64,000 nt of DNA from Volutella citrinella (lineage: Eukaryota; Ascomycota; Sordariomycetes; Hypocreales; Nectriaceae): positions 1,426,001 to 1,490,000 of the forward strand of contig JAWZSP010000007.1 in assembly GCA_034401135.1 (NCBI GenBank), read 5' to 3'. Position numbers and translations under genes: made by a program. Of the stretch, positions 33,942 through 43,695 are shown piece after piece. Positions within the stretch are counted from its first letter, which is position 1, and every line of letters begins with the position of its first letter. Under the pieces are notes generated by a model, which was not told the origin of the DNA, did not search any database, and was given only the letters and a program-made list of their open reading frames with translations.

Positions 33942-34841
33942 ATGGCATCCCGAGCCCCCGCCCCCGGCGCCCGCGGCACCAACACTCGCTTTGCGCAGTT
34001 CAAGCTTGTCCTCCTGGGTAAGTCTATCGGCCGAAATTCTGTTGTCCCTTTGGCCTAGACCCGGCGCTAATCTCTATCACAGGCGAGTCTGCTGTCGGAA
34101 AGGTACTGTACAGCAAGCAACCATCTTTTACCAGGAAACGAAACTGACTCTTTAGTTTAGAGCTCAATAGTCCTGCGGTTTGTAAAGGTATGCAACTGAC
34201 CTCGGCCTTTCTCTTTGTAACATCCATCAGCTAACCAACTACCCAGGACCAATTCGATTCTTATCGCGAGTCCACCATCGGCGCCGCTTTCCTCACGCAG
34301 ACCATTTCCCTCGATGAGAACACCACTGTTAAGTTTGAGATCTGGGATACCGCCGGCCAGGAGCGCTACAAGTCCCTTGCCCCCATGTACTACCGAAACG
34401 CCAACTGTGCCGTCGTCGTATACGACATCACTCAATCTGTACGCCCCTCCTTACACTAGGCAGATCTGTTTACCCATGCTGACCCGGCTCCAGGCATCAC
34501 TAGACAAGGCCAAGGCCTGGGTGAAGGAGCTTCAACGCCAAGCCAACGAAAACATTATCATCGCCCTCGCAGGCAATAAGTTGGATCTCGTCACCGAACA
34601 ACCCGACAAGCGCGCCATCCCGACTGCCGACGCTGAGGCCTACGCTCGCGAAGCTGGGCTTCTCTTCTTCGAGACGTCGGCCAAGACGGCTGAGAATGTG
34701 CAGACTCTCTTCACCGCCATCGCTAAGAAGCTTCCTCTTGATCAGGCCGGACCTCGACATGCCCGACCAGGACAACGTCCAGGTGTCAGCCTGTCTCCCG
34801 AGAACAACAACACTAATGTCAACGGTCCTTGCAGCTGCTAA
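33942..34841 (+). CDS. VPS21: Rab5-type small GTPase (Vps21/RabB-like)
   Basis: Five exons: 33942-34017, 34083-34102, 34161-34187, 34247-34438, 34494-34841; 220 residues. Exons 2 and 3 are micro-exons of 20 and 27 nt that together encode most of the P-loop. All G motifs are present: GESAVGKSS (G1, built from exons 1-3), the switch I region [12 protein letters not shown] with its Thr, [18 protein letters not shown] (G3 and Rab5 switch II), NKLD (G4) and ETSAK (G5). The C-terminus CSC is a double-Cys geranylgeranylation site. Rab5 proteins control endosome fusion through HOPS/CORVET and class III PI3K effectors. A long N-terminal extension ([19 protein letters not shown]) precedes the G domain. 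Assignment to Vps21/RabB rather than another Rab5 paralog is by overall resemblance. Confidence 0.95.
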
Positions 34842-35639
34842 GCAAAGAGCTATACGAACGAGGAGACCAATGAGGGGAAGAAAGGTTTCCGACTACTCAT
34901 GCAGTAGACGATTCGGAGAGGCGAAACCACTTACGCGCCGCCAAGTCGCTTCACCATGCCGGTGGTAGTCGGCCGTGCACGTCACATATTCCTTGGAGTC
35001 TTTGGAATTGGAGGGGACCAGTTTTTAATATTGAAGTTGAACCGTCGCGGGTACCTGCCTGGATGGCTCATTGAGACCGATTGTTCCTTGATGATCGGGA
35101 TATTCCGCCTGCCATGTTATAGAGGGCTTTTTTGGAAGTTGCGGGATAGTAGCCGGGTTTGTACGAGGCGCTCTGTAGCATTTGCCATCCAATCCACTGT
35201 CTAATAGATGGCTGTTCCTTGAGTGTCTTCCTGGTAGTGAGGGTGACAGGCTATGCTGGCCCCGGTGGAGATGGGAGCCTGTCCACGCACCTGCTCCAGG
35301 CGATCATTCGGGCAACAGATGCTTCAAGCTTGGTGTTCAAGTTTAATACACGCAATAAATCTCCAAGGCATCAAACCTGTGGCAATACCCTTGAAATTTG
35401 TTTTTTTCCCCTCTTCTTGACTGGAAGTCGTTGCAGCGACGACTTCCATTCACCTAGTACTACCTCGTTGCATCACCCGGTTCCTGCCGTTCGGCACATC
35501 ATCACTCCACTTGGCACTGCACCTGGCCTTTAGCCGAACTTTTGCCTTGGGCGAGCGTTTTTGAGCTGCTGGTTCGCAACTCCATCTAACCGAACCCAAC
35601 TACACTGCATCTGCGACCTGCTCGCCATTGTATTCCCAG
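34842..35639. other. Intergenic, Rab5 3' side and MIC60 promoter
   Basis: Nothing coding seen. The stretch just before 35640 is a typical C-rich leader (AACCGAACCCAACTACACTG). Confidence 0.55.
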
Positions 35640-37627
35640 ATGTTGCGAACTTCGCTTCGGTCTGCGAGGGTGCTCAGCGGCAGGCCCATTGGGGCCGCTG
35701 CCACCCGTCAATGGCCCGTTGCGGCGTCGTACCGCGCTGGTCTCATCAGCCAGGTGAGCTTCTGCTCGGTGCCGAACGTCGCCATTGCTTTATCCGAATG
35801 CTAATTGGAGCCTCTCCCAGCGTCACTACGCCGTTCAGAACAAGCCAGAGTCTGAGGCTTCCAAGGCCACCGTCACGCCCCCTGCCGGAACGACAATCGA
35901 CGATGTTGGCGAGACCAAGGCCGCGACCGAAGCCAGCAAGATCCCCGCGCCACCGGCTCCCAAGAAGAAGAAAGGCTTCTTCCGAAGGCTCAAGAACCTC
36001 GTCTACTCGCTTCTTGCTCTCGGAGTCATTGGCTTCGCCGGAGGAGTGTGGTTCTCACGCGTCAACGACAACTTCCACGACTTCTTCACCGCGTACGTCC
36101 CCTTCGGCGAGCAGGCTGTGCTCTACCTCGAAGAGATGGACTTCAAGAAGAAGTTCCCCAACAGTCGCACAAGCTCCCGCGATGCTGAGGCCCCTGTCCG
36201 CGTTCCGGCCAAGAGCGGCGCTTCGTGGCGAGTCGCAGACGTCGACCGTCATTCCAGCGCTGCTCCTGCCAAGGCAACCACCAAGGAGGAACCCAAGGTC
36301 GAGGCCCCCAAGCCTGTGGCTAAGGAGCCCAAGCCTGCACCGGCCAAGGTTGAGGAAGCTGCCCCAGCTCCTCCTGCCCCCAAGTCTCAGCCTGCTCCCG
36401 ACTTCAAAGCCCCTGAAGTTAATGAGCCTTCCAAGTTCCCCCCTCTGAAGCCAATTGACCTTCTTTCACTGGAGCATGCCAAGGAGCCTGTGGTCCAGGA
36501 CCTCGTTCATATGCTCAACGACCTCATCCTCGTCATCAATGCAGACGGCTCGCATGGTCGGTTTGCCTCTTCCGTTGGCAAGGCCAAGGACGAAGTCACC
36601 AAGGTTGGTGGCAAGCTGAAGGTAATGAAGGGCGAGCTCGAGAAGAAGGCTGCTATGCAGGTGCGCGAAAAGATCGAGGAGTTCGACAAGGCCGCTACCG
36701 ACCTGATTGAGCGAGTGGAGAAGACCATGGTGACTCAGGAGATTCAGTGGCAGAAGGAATTCGAGGAGGAAATGAAGAAGGTCCGCGAGAACTACGAGGA
36801 CCGGGTCAAGGTCCTCCTCGAGCGCGAGCAGAAGCTGAATGCTGAGAAGCTACAAAACCAGCTTCTCGAGCAGGCCATTGCCCTGAAGAAGGAATTCACC
36901 CACGAGGTCAAGGAGCACGTCGAGAAGGAGCGGGAGGCCCGACTAGGCAAGCTGGAGGACCTGTCCAAGGCCGTTACCGAGCTCGAGAAGCTTACCACTG
37001 GCTGGAATGAGGTTGTCGATAGCAACCTCAAGACTCAGCAGCTCCACGTTGCAGTTGAGGCGGTGCGTGCTAGCCTAGAGGACTCCAACCACCCCCGGCC
37101 CTTCATCCGCGAGCTCGTCGCCCTCAAGGAGATCGCGTCAGATGACGACGTTGTCAACGCTGCCATCGCTTCTGTCAGCCCCGCTGCCTACCAGCGAGGC
37201 ATCCCTACCTCTGCTCAGCTGATTGACCGATTCCGCCGAGTCGCCAACGAGGTGCGCAAGGCCTCACTGCTGCCCGATGAGGCTGGTGTGGCCAGCCATG
37301 CCTCCAGCTGGGTCCTCAGCCACGTCATGTTCAAGAAGCAGGGTCTTGTGGATGGTAGCGATGTCGAGAGCATCCTAACCCGCACTCAGACCTACCTAGA
37401 GGAGGGCGACCTGGATTCCGCTGCGCGAGAGATGAACAGCCTGGATGGCTGGGCCAAGACGCTGAGCAAGGATTGGCTGGGTGAGGTGCGAAAGGTGTTG
37501 GAGGTCCAGCAGGCGCTTGACGTAAGTTTCCTTCCAATGACTTCCAGATCCAGCACAACGGCAACTAACAAGAGACGGACAGGTCATTGCTACCGAGGCG
37601 CGACTTCAAAGCCTTCGGGTCGACTAA
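35640..37627 (+). CDS. MIC60: MICOS subunit Mic60 (mitofilin)
   Basis: Three exons: 35640-35753, 35821-37521, 37583-37627; 619 residues. Introns GTGAGC..CCAG (with CTAAT branch point) and GTAAGT..ACAG. Mic60 shapes crista junctions in the mitochondrial inner membrane. The N-terminus MLRTSLRSARVLSGRPIGAA is a clear presequence. A Lys/Arg stretch KKKKGFFRRLKN leads into one membrane segment (LVYSLLALGVIGFAGGVWF, about residues 98-116). An Ala/Pro/Lys-rich linker (to about 215) and long coiled coils (about 270-430) follow. The conserved mitofilin domain occupies the C-terminus, including RGIPTSAQLIDRFRRVANEV and SLDGWAKTLSKDWLGEVRK. The 15-codon last exon (VIATEARLQSLRVD) completes the conserved end; without it the protein would lack its terminal helix. 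Confidence 0.97.
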
Positions 37628-38102
37628 AATTGAACAGTTTCATTTGTCATGTATATTGGACCGTCGAGAGCTTCCACTTCTGAAAAGGCCTCGCGCCCGT
37701 GTACTAGATAGCAATAGACAGAGAGGGCGTGGCTGGGAGCTGAAATTTCTTTGCAATAAACTCATTAAGATCTATGTAGTACACCATAAGAATACTAAAG
37801 AAGATTTTGAGACATTACACTCTCCCATGTGAACACGGGCGGCGGTGTCGTGTTAAGGTAATCTGGCTCTGCCGCTGTCTGTGCAGCAACTCGGCTTTTC
37901 GTACCTGAGGTACTGGGTCGAGTGAACCCCACATGCCCAATTGCAACGGGAAGCATCAAACCCCAATCCCAATACTTACATCTCAAACAACAGAAACCTC
38001 GACGGAATTTGTCCGGTGAACCAGGTCTGGTTTGGCACCTGGAGAGAGTGCATTTCACACGCTTGCCTTGAGCCGAATGCGCGCTCATAGGATGCGATTG
38101 TC
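37628..38102. other. Intergenic, MIC60 3' side and FPGS-2 promoter
   Basis: 475 bp, AT-richer at the left (probable 3' UTR, AATAAAC at 37755). No gene seen. Confidence 0.55.
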
Positions 38103-39653
38103 ATGATCGGTATGAACTGCCGCGGATTCCTTTTCAGCAACAGACTACGAACAACCACCCTTCTTCCAAGCATCCGCCGAAACATGACGACGCAGACTCG
38201 CGATTATGCCGAGGCCCTGCGGCTTCTATCTCTTCTTAGCTCCAATCGCCATGTCACAAAGCTCTTCGACAAGCCGGCCTCCAGTCCCAGCGCAGACCAG
38301 CCATCTACCAAGGATCTGAACGCACTGGCGATCCCCGAGATGCACGGCTGGCTACGGCGTGCGGGCTATGATTCCAGCGACCTGGCACGCCTTCGGCACG
38401 TCCATATTGCTGGCACCAAGGGCAAAGGCTCCGTGAGCGCGTTCGCAACGGGCATGCTGCGGGAGTATGAGCGTGTGGGCACGTACACAAGCCCACATCT
38501 GGTCAGTGTGCGGGAGCGCATCGCGATCCAAGGCGAGGCCATCAGCCAGAACGCCTTCGCCGAGGGCTTCTTTGAGCTCTGGGATCGGTTCAGTGAAGCA
38601 GCAAGGCGTGATGGGATGGACGCGGTAGAGGCTGACGGGCCTGCTTCGAAGCCCTTCTTCTTCCGCTTCCTGACTATTCTAGCATGGCATGTCTTCCTCA
38701 AGGAGAAGGTACATAGCGTGGTGCTGGAATGCGGCATCGGCGGCGAGTTTGACGCTACCAACATCGTGCCGCCCGGGGCAGTATCTGCTGCGGTAGTGAC
38801 GCAGCTCGGGATAGACCATGTCGCCATGCTCGGCAATACGCTGGAGGAGATTACCTGGCACAAGGCCGGAATCTTCAAGCCCGGTGTCCGCGGCTTCGTC
38901 AGGCTCATGGCTGAGCAGCCGAAGGCCAGGGAAGTCCTCCAGTCGCGTGCCCTTGAGAAGGGCGCGGATCTAGTCGAGATGGATGACCGGCTAGTCGAGC
39001 AATGGGGCGGCGTGCCAGGCAAACTGGCCGGCGACTTTCAGAAGTACAACCAAGCCCTGGCGGTGCTGGCTGTGCGGGAGCATCTCGGCCTCGGCAGTCG
39101 TCCCGAATCAGCTCTGCTTGGCTTGTCGGATAGGATGACCAAGGGCTTAAGAGAGGCCTCTATCCGAGGCAGATGCGAAACGGTCCGGGATGGGGCTGTC
39201 GACTGGTACATTGACGGCGCGCACACCAAGGACAGCCTTGAGCAGGTTGCTCGGTGGTTCACACAGGATCTAGCCGAGGATGAGTCGGCGATACTCGTCT
39301 TTAACCAGCAGGAGAGAAACGCTGCGGAACTCCTTTCCCACTTCCTGGACGCTGTTCGGCAGGCATCGGGGCGAGACGACGTCTTCGCCCATGCTTTGTT
39401 CACCAGGAATGAAGTCGACCTGGCAGCGAGCGGAGAGTCGAGGGATCTAGACGTTCAACAAAGCGCTGCGCGCATGATGGCCACGAGACTAGCAAATACA
39501 CAAACGAGGGTCTTTGATAACCTCAAGGAGGCAGTGGCTGAGGCAAGGAGACTGTCGACAGAGGGCGGAAATACGCAGAAGATACTCGCCACGGGGAGCA
39601 TGCATCTTGTAGGGGGTATCATGCGGGTGATTGAGCCCGAGGGTCTATTGTAG
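38103..39653 (+). CDS. Folylpolyglutamate synthase, intronless paralog
   Basis: Single exon, 516 residues. FPGS adds gamma-linked glutamates to tetrahydrofolates. Motifs intact: HIAGTKGKGSVSAF (P-loop), TSPHLVSVRERI, ECGIGGEFDATNIV, LGIDHVAMLGNTLEEITWHK with the KAGI loop, RGRCETV, DGAHTKDSLEQ, FNQQERNAAELL and ATGSMHLVGG. The GTKGKGS form is FPGS-like, not the GTNGKGS usual for dihydrofolate synthases. A basic, acid-free leader (MIGMNCRGFLFSNRLRTTTL) precedes a second Met at 38184 (residue 28) that begins the conserved part, so mitochondrial and cytosolic forms are plausible. Its 3' end faces the canonical FPGS gene 82 bp away. It has no introns while the neighbour has three. Large sequence divergence suggests an old duplicate; substrate preference is unknown. 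Confidence 0.92.
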   Translation: MIGMNCRGFLFSNRLRTTTLLPSIRRNMTTQTRDYAEALRLLSLLSSNRHVTKLFDKPASSPSADQPSTKDLNALAIPEMHGWLRRAGYDSSDLARLRHVHIAGTKGKGSVSAFATGMLREYERVGTYTSPHLVSVRERIAIQGEAISQNAFAEGFFELWDRFSEAARRDGMDAVEADGPASKPFFFRFLTILAWHVFLKEKVHSVVLECGIGGEFDATNIVPPGAVSAAVVTQLGIDHVAMLGNTLEEITWHKAGIFKPGVRGFVRLMAEQPKAREVLQSRALEKGADLVEMDDRLVEQWGGVPGKLAGDFQKYNQALAVLAVREHLGLGSRPESALLGLSDRMTKGLREASIRGRCETVRDGAVDWYIDGAHTKDSLEQVARWFTQDLAEDESAILVFNQQERNAAELLSHFLDAVRQASGRDDVFAHALFTRNEVDLAASGESRDLDVQQSAARMMATRLANTQTRVFDNLKEAVAEARRLSTEGGNTQKILATGSMHLVGGIMRVIEPEGLL

Positions 39654-39735
39654 TTGAATACTAGATGCCTGCCCCATCCCCAACTCCCCGCCAAATGCAT
39701 CAGATCTAATCCGCTTAGTTGAACGCAGAGTACTA

Positions 39736-41480
39736 CTACAAGGCATCCGCCTTCTCTAATATGCCCAATGCTCCACCGACCAGGTGCAAGCTCCCAGTGA
39801 CAAAGGCCTGCACCTGCTCCCCCTCGCCGAGCCCCTCGCCGAGCTGCCGCGCGTAGTCGATCGACTGCTCAATCGTCGGCATCACCTTGACTGTGGCACG
39901 CGGGTCGATGGTGGCCCACTTGTCGGCGAAGCGCCGCTGGACCGTCATCTTGTCGATCTCGGCTGGGTCAAACTGGTGGTTGACAAAGTCGCGCTTGTAG
40001 CCGGTCGCGGCATACGTGACGTTGGTGCAGAAGACGACGTGGTCGAACGAAGGTTTGCCGTCGCGCTTGGTAGCACTCTGGATCGAGTTGAGGAAGTCGA
40101 CAGCCTCCGTGCGGCCTTGCTGGTTGAATATCATGACACGCGGTCCGGGCCTGGGACGATGTTAGTCGCTGCTGTTGCACGAAATTGTCAAGATTCTGGA
40201 GTGCCATTGCGGTACATACTGGCCAGAGGTCTCTTGTACAAACCACTTGGCTGAGAGCTTGAGGCTGTCGGATGTGTGGGCGCCGTCAACGTGCCATGTC
40301 ACCTTATCCTCGGCCTTGACCTCGCAGCGACCTCTCCAGACAACCTTTTCGAGGCCGTCCACAAACTCGGTAGGCAAGACGTCGGTCCTAGCAGGCAGCT
40401 TCACTCCCACTTTGCCGAGCGCCGTCTCTGCTAGGGCAATGGCCAAGGTGGCATTGCGCTTCTGGAAAGCCGCGTCTGGTCGAATGCCGACGCCATGCAG
40501 TCGCTTGTCGATGTCCAACGTCTTCAGGTCAACATTCTTCTCCTTGGCTCTCTTGTTCAGCACCTCGGCAGCCTCCGGAACCTGCTCAATGGTGAAGGCA
40601 GGGCTGCCTGTCTTCATGATGCCGGCCTTGTGCCACGCAATCTTGTCGACAGTGTCGCCCAACGCAAAGATGTGGTCGATGCCCAGGGTGCTGATGCCAG
40701 AGGCGACGGGCTGTTCCACGACGTTGGTCGCATCGAACTCGCCGCCGATGCCCGTCTCGTACACGGCAACATCCACACCCTCCTGTAGGAAGACGTGCCA
40801 GCTCATCAGGGTGAGATAGCGGGCGTAGATGGGCCTGGTGCCCATCAGATGGTCTTGCTCGGCGCCCTCTGCCGAGCCCAGACGGTCCCATACCTCGAAG
40901 AAATACCTGGCAAAGAGGGCTTCTGATATAGGTGCCGAGTTAATGCGAATGCGTTCGCGTACAGCAATCAAGTGAGGCGAGATGAAGAGGCCCGTCTTGC
41001 GCGGGTTCAGGCTGGTTCGCTGATATTGCGAGAGGATCGAGTCAACGAATGCACATGTGCTGCCTTTGCCCTTGGTGCCTGCTACATGCACGATGTTGAG
41101 GCGATTGAGGTCGGATGCCTAGGATGTCATGTCTGAGTACTTGATGCATACGAATAGCTCTGGGAGCGCTTACAGTATACCCAATTCTATGAAGATACGT
41201 CTTCATCTCTTTGATGGACACAGCATCCGGGCGAATGCCAGCCTTCCTCCGCGCCTCAATCACGTCGAAGGGCGTCTGGAGGGAATTGAGCATATCAATT
41301 GCATCCTAGACCAAGGCCATGGGTCAGTCCAAGTCAAAATCTCCCCACGCAAAGACCCCAGCGTACATTGTATGAGCGAGCCGGGGTAGCCATGGCTTTT
41401 GTGCACAGCGACGAGCGCAAGCTGTACAGGGGTGTCAGGGTGAGTGTTGGTCGAAAGAAAGGCCACGAGACATGACGCAT
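39736..41480 (-). CDS. MET7: Folylpolyglutamate synthase, canonical copy with dual start
   Basis: Four exons: 41480-41367, 41305-41174, 41118-40220, 40150-39736; 519 residues from the first ATG or 490 from the second (41393). The longer form begins MRHVSWPFFRPTLTLTPLYS, a hydrophobic/basic leader without acidic residues; the shorter starts MATPARSYNDAIDMLNSLQT, typical of cytosolic FPGS. This matches the known dual cytosolic/mitochondrial use of FPGS in eukaryotes. Motifs: VHVAGTKGKGSTCAFVDS, GLFISPHLIAVRERIRI, YETGIGGEFDATNVV, LGIDHIFALGDTVDKIAWHK, RGRCEV, HVDGAHTSDSLK, IFNQQGRTEAVDFL and GSLHLVGG. Introns have GTACGC, GTAAGC and GTATGT donors. Loss of the yeast homolog gives methionine auxotrophy. 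Confidence 0.95.
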
Positions 41481-42021
41481 TGAAAAACGGCCCGTCCGTA
41501 CCCCTCGTTTCCTATGTGCTTGCGTGGGTGATGGTCGCCTGAAGGCTTGCAGTGAAACGTCGTGAGTGAGTTCTGTTTCAGTGGGGGGCTTTTTGCTTGG
41601 GCCCTGGGGGGAGGGGGTGGCTGCGCGAGTGGGTGGATCGGCGATTGGGTGTAAAGTCAAAGCGATAAACGAGATAGTAAAAAAGTATCAATAAAGTGTA
41701 ACGATTCACTAATATTTCCGGAGCTATATGGAGCTAATGAAGACAGACTTGGCATGTAGAATAATGCAGTTTGTCGTTGCTCATCGTGGAGGGGTTCCGG
41801 GCCTTTGGCTTCACCGAGTCAAGTGGCACCGAGTCAATTGCCGGCGGGCATCGGCCTGAGAGCGCTAACGCGGATTCTTGTTTCTCACCTATGGCTAACT
41901 GGTGGTGAGATAGCCTCCATCCTTTATCAACCACAGGGGCAAGCAGACGCAACGCAATCGGAAGAGATGGTGGCATCGACTTAACACGCACATCATTGCT
42001 CAAACTCGTACAACCTCGTGG
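41481..42021. other. Intergenic, MET7 promoter and GFA-gene 3' side
   Basis: 541 bp, no gene seen. The MET7 5' side holds G-run rich sequence near 41580-41620. Confidence 0.55.
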
Positions 42022-43056
42022 TCAACCAATCGGGTAGTCAAGAAGTCCGCCCTGCGTCTCCATAACCCATTTCTTCGTGCCCTCTTCCAAGGCGTTGGTG
42101 AAGAACGGGTCAAACCGTCTTCCACTCTCCACGCATCCCAGTTTTGCCCTCCAAGTCAGCCACGTCTCTGCCATGACGCCCTCTGGCGCCCGTAGGATGC
42201 CAGTGGCTATGTCGACCACTTCTTTCCGGTCCTCCACTGCATAGAAAACAGTCGCGCCGCACACACCGCAAAAGGTGCGCGTAACGTCGGGTGAGGAATG
42301 GTATGCCTTTGCCGTTCCAATTAGATAGTCAGGGCCCACGGGAGGTTCGATACAGCTTGGTGGGACAAAGGTGAAGCCAATGACATGCGTTCCGTCCACC
42401 AGCCGGCAGTCGTCGCAAACGTCGAGACTCCCTATCCATTTGGTCTTGTCAACGGGAGAGACAAACTTGGCCAGGGCTTCGTCTTGGAGAATCTCGGGCG
42501 AAGGTCGAGATATGGTGAAGGATACTCCCCCACAGCTGCACTTGGCCCAGAGGCGGTCCTTGCCATCGGCGCCAACCTCCCGGCTGCTCACAGTTGGGGC
42601 TGCCGTGGGAAACTCGTCCGGCGGGTTCTCGTCTGGGAGGCCGGGCAACAGCTTCGCAATGCCGCCATCCCCGGTAGACTTGCTGAAGAAGCTCTTGGTG
42701 ATTTGGAACAGCTCGGGCCCGTAGGTCCGGAAGAGGGACGGGGAGACGACCCATTCGCCTGTCTCAAGGATAGCCGTGACTTGACAGCCACACGTGGAGC
42801 AAAAGTGACAGCTCCATTTCCTCCCGTCCAGGACATATTTAGTCATGCTTCCCAGTGACGAGGGCTCCACGAACTTGGGCGCAAACTGCCGCAATCCTGT
42901 GTGGAAGATACATGGCGCGCCGGTCAAGTATCGGCAGACTGTGCAGTGGCAGAGGTGGACGGGCAGGGGAAGCTCAGAGACCGGGAGATCCAGTGTGAAG
43001 TGGACAGATCCGCAGAAGCACTTTGCTTCCAGAGTCTTGGTGTCTTGTTGCGCCAT
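42022..43056 (-). CDS. Tandem GFA (CENP-V/formaldehyde-activating-like) domain protein
   Basis: Single exon, 344 residues; start taken at MAQQDTKTLEAKCFCGSVHF (43056), because the 47 residues upstream in the open frame are not family-like. Two Mss4-like GFA domains. The first (about 8-130) carries CFC, HLCHCTVCR and the FCSTCG zinc ligands. The second (about 195-320) carries CSCG, CDDC and FCGVCG but has the simpler CDDC in place of CHCTVC, so one zinc site may be weaker or absent. The linker is Pro/Ser-rich. GFA-domain proteins bind zinc; some act on S-hydroxymethyl-glutathione but for most, including fungal tandem forms, the reaction is unknown. Confidence 0.9.
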   Translation of the reverse strand: MAQQDTKTLEAKCFCGSVHFTLDLPVSELPLPVHLCHCTVCRYLTGAPCIFHTGLRQFAPKFVEPSSLGSMTKYVLDGRKWSCHFCSTCGCQVTAILETGEWVVSPSLFRTYGPELFQITKSFFSKSTGDGGIAKLLPGLPDENPPDEFPTAAPTVSSREVGADGKDRLWAKCSCGGVSFTISRPSPEILQDEALAKFVSPVDKTKWIGSLDVCDDCRLVDGTHVIGFTFVPPSCIEPPVGPDYLIGTAKAYHSSPDVTRTFCGVCGATVFYAVEDRKEVVDIATGILRAPEGVMAETWLTWRAKLGCVESGRRFDPFFTNALEEGTKKWVMETQGGLLDYPIG

Positions 43057-43695
43057 GGTCGAGGTTGTAGGTGCGCAGTGCTGGCTCGTCCATATGCGAA
43101 CTATATTAGTTTTATACGCCAAGAAGCCACAATCTGCAACGTGAACTCTGACATACTTCCACAGCCCACACCGCGCACGCTTCCAATACCATGTCATACG
43201 CGCCTCAATGAACCCTTGTTCCGGTTAGATATTTCATCCGCTCTGTGCTGGGGTTGCTTCCACATCGGGCTGCTGCCAGCCACTGACGCTACGACGATTA
43301 GTGCATGGCGGGGAATCGCAGATCAAGCCCAGCACAGGTAAGGTACGAGGGAGGCCGAGTTTGCCCCATGTGAAAGACGCTGAGTGGAAAGATATTCTCA
43401 AATGTTGGTGTTCCTATAATACACATGGTTTCATGAGAAGATGTAAAGAACATGAAGAACATAACTGAAAGTGCTTGGTGTACTCGCTGTCGGCAAGTAC
43501 TAGTCGAGGTACTTCCTACTGTTCGTAAGGAACACCACCAGCCGCCAAGCCCAAATGAGCATCCCAGATCCACTATGACTGCATCTCAGTTCTCAACTTT
43601 TTTTCCTCTTCCCGACTTCTGCCCTGCAAGCAACCCACCACGCGCAACAAAATCACCAAAAAGCCCCTCCGTCGAACGCAAAAGAAGCTTCCAAA
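43057..43695. promoter_or_regulatory. Divergent promoter, GFA gene / URI1
   Basis: 639 bp between start codons. The URI1 side has a pyrimidine-rich tract (43581-43625) and CAAGCAACCCACCACGC just before the ATG, a good leader. No gene seen. Confidence 0.55.

Noticed and set aside
35561..36448. 295-codon Ser/Pro/Arg-rich frame overlapping MIC60
   Set aside because: Out-of-frame reading of the MIC60 linker; MIC60 frame has all family features.
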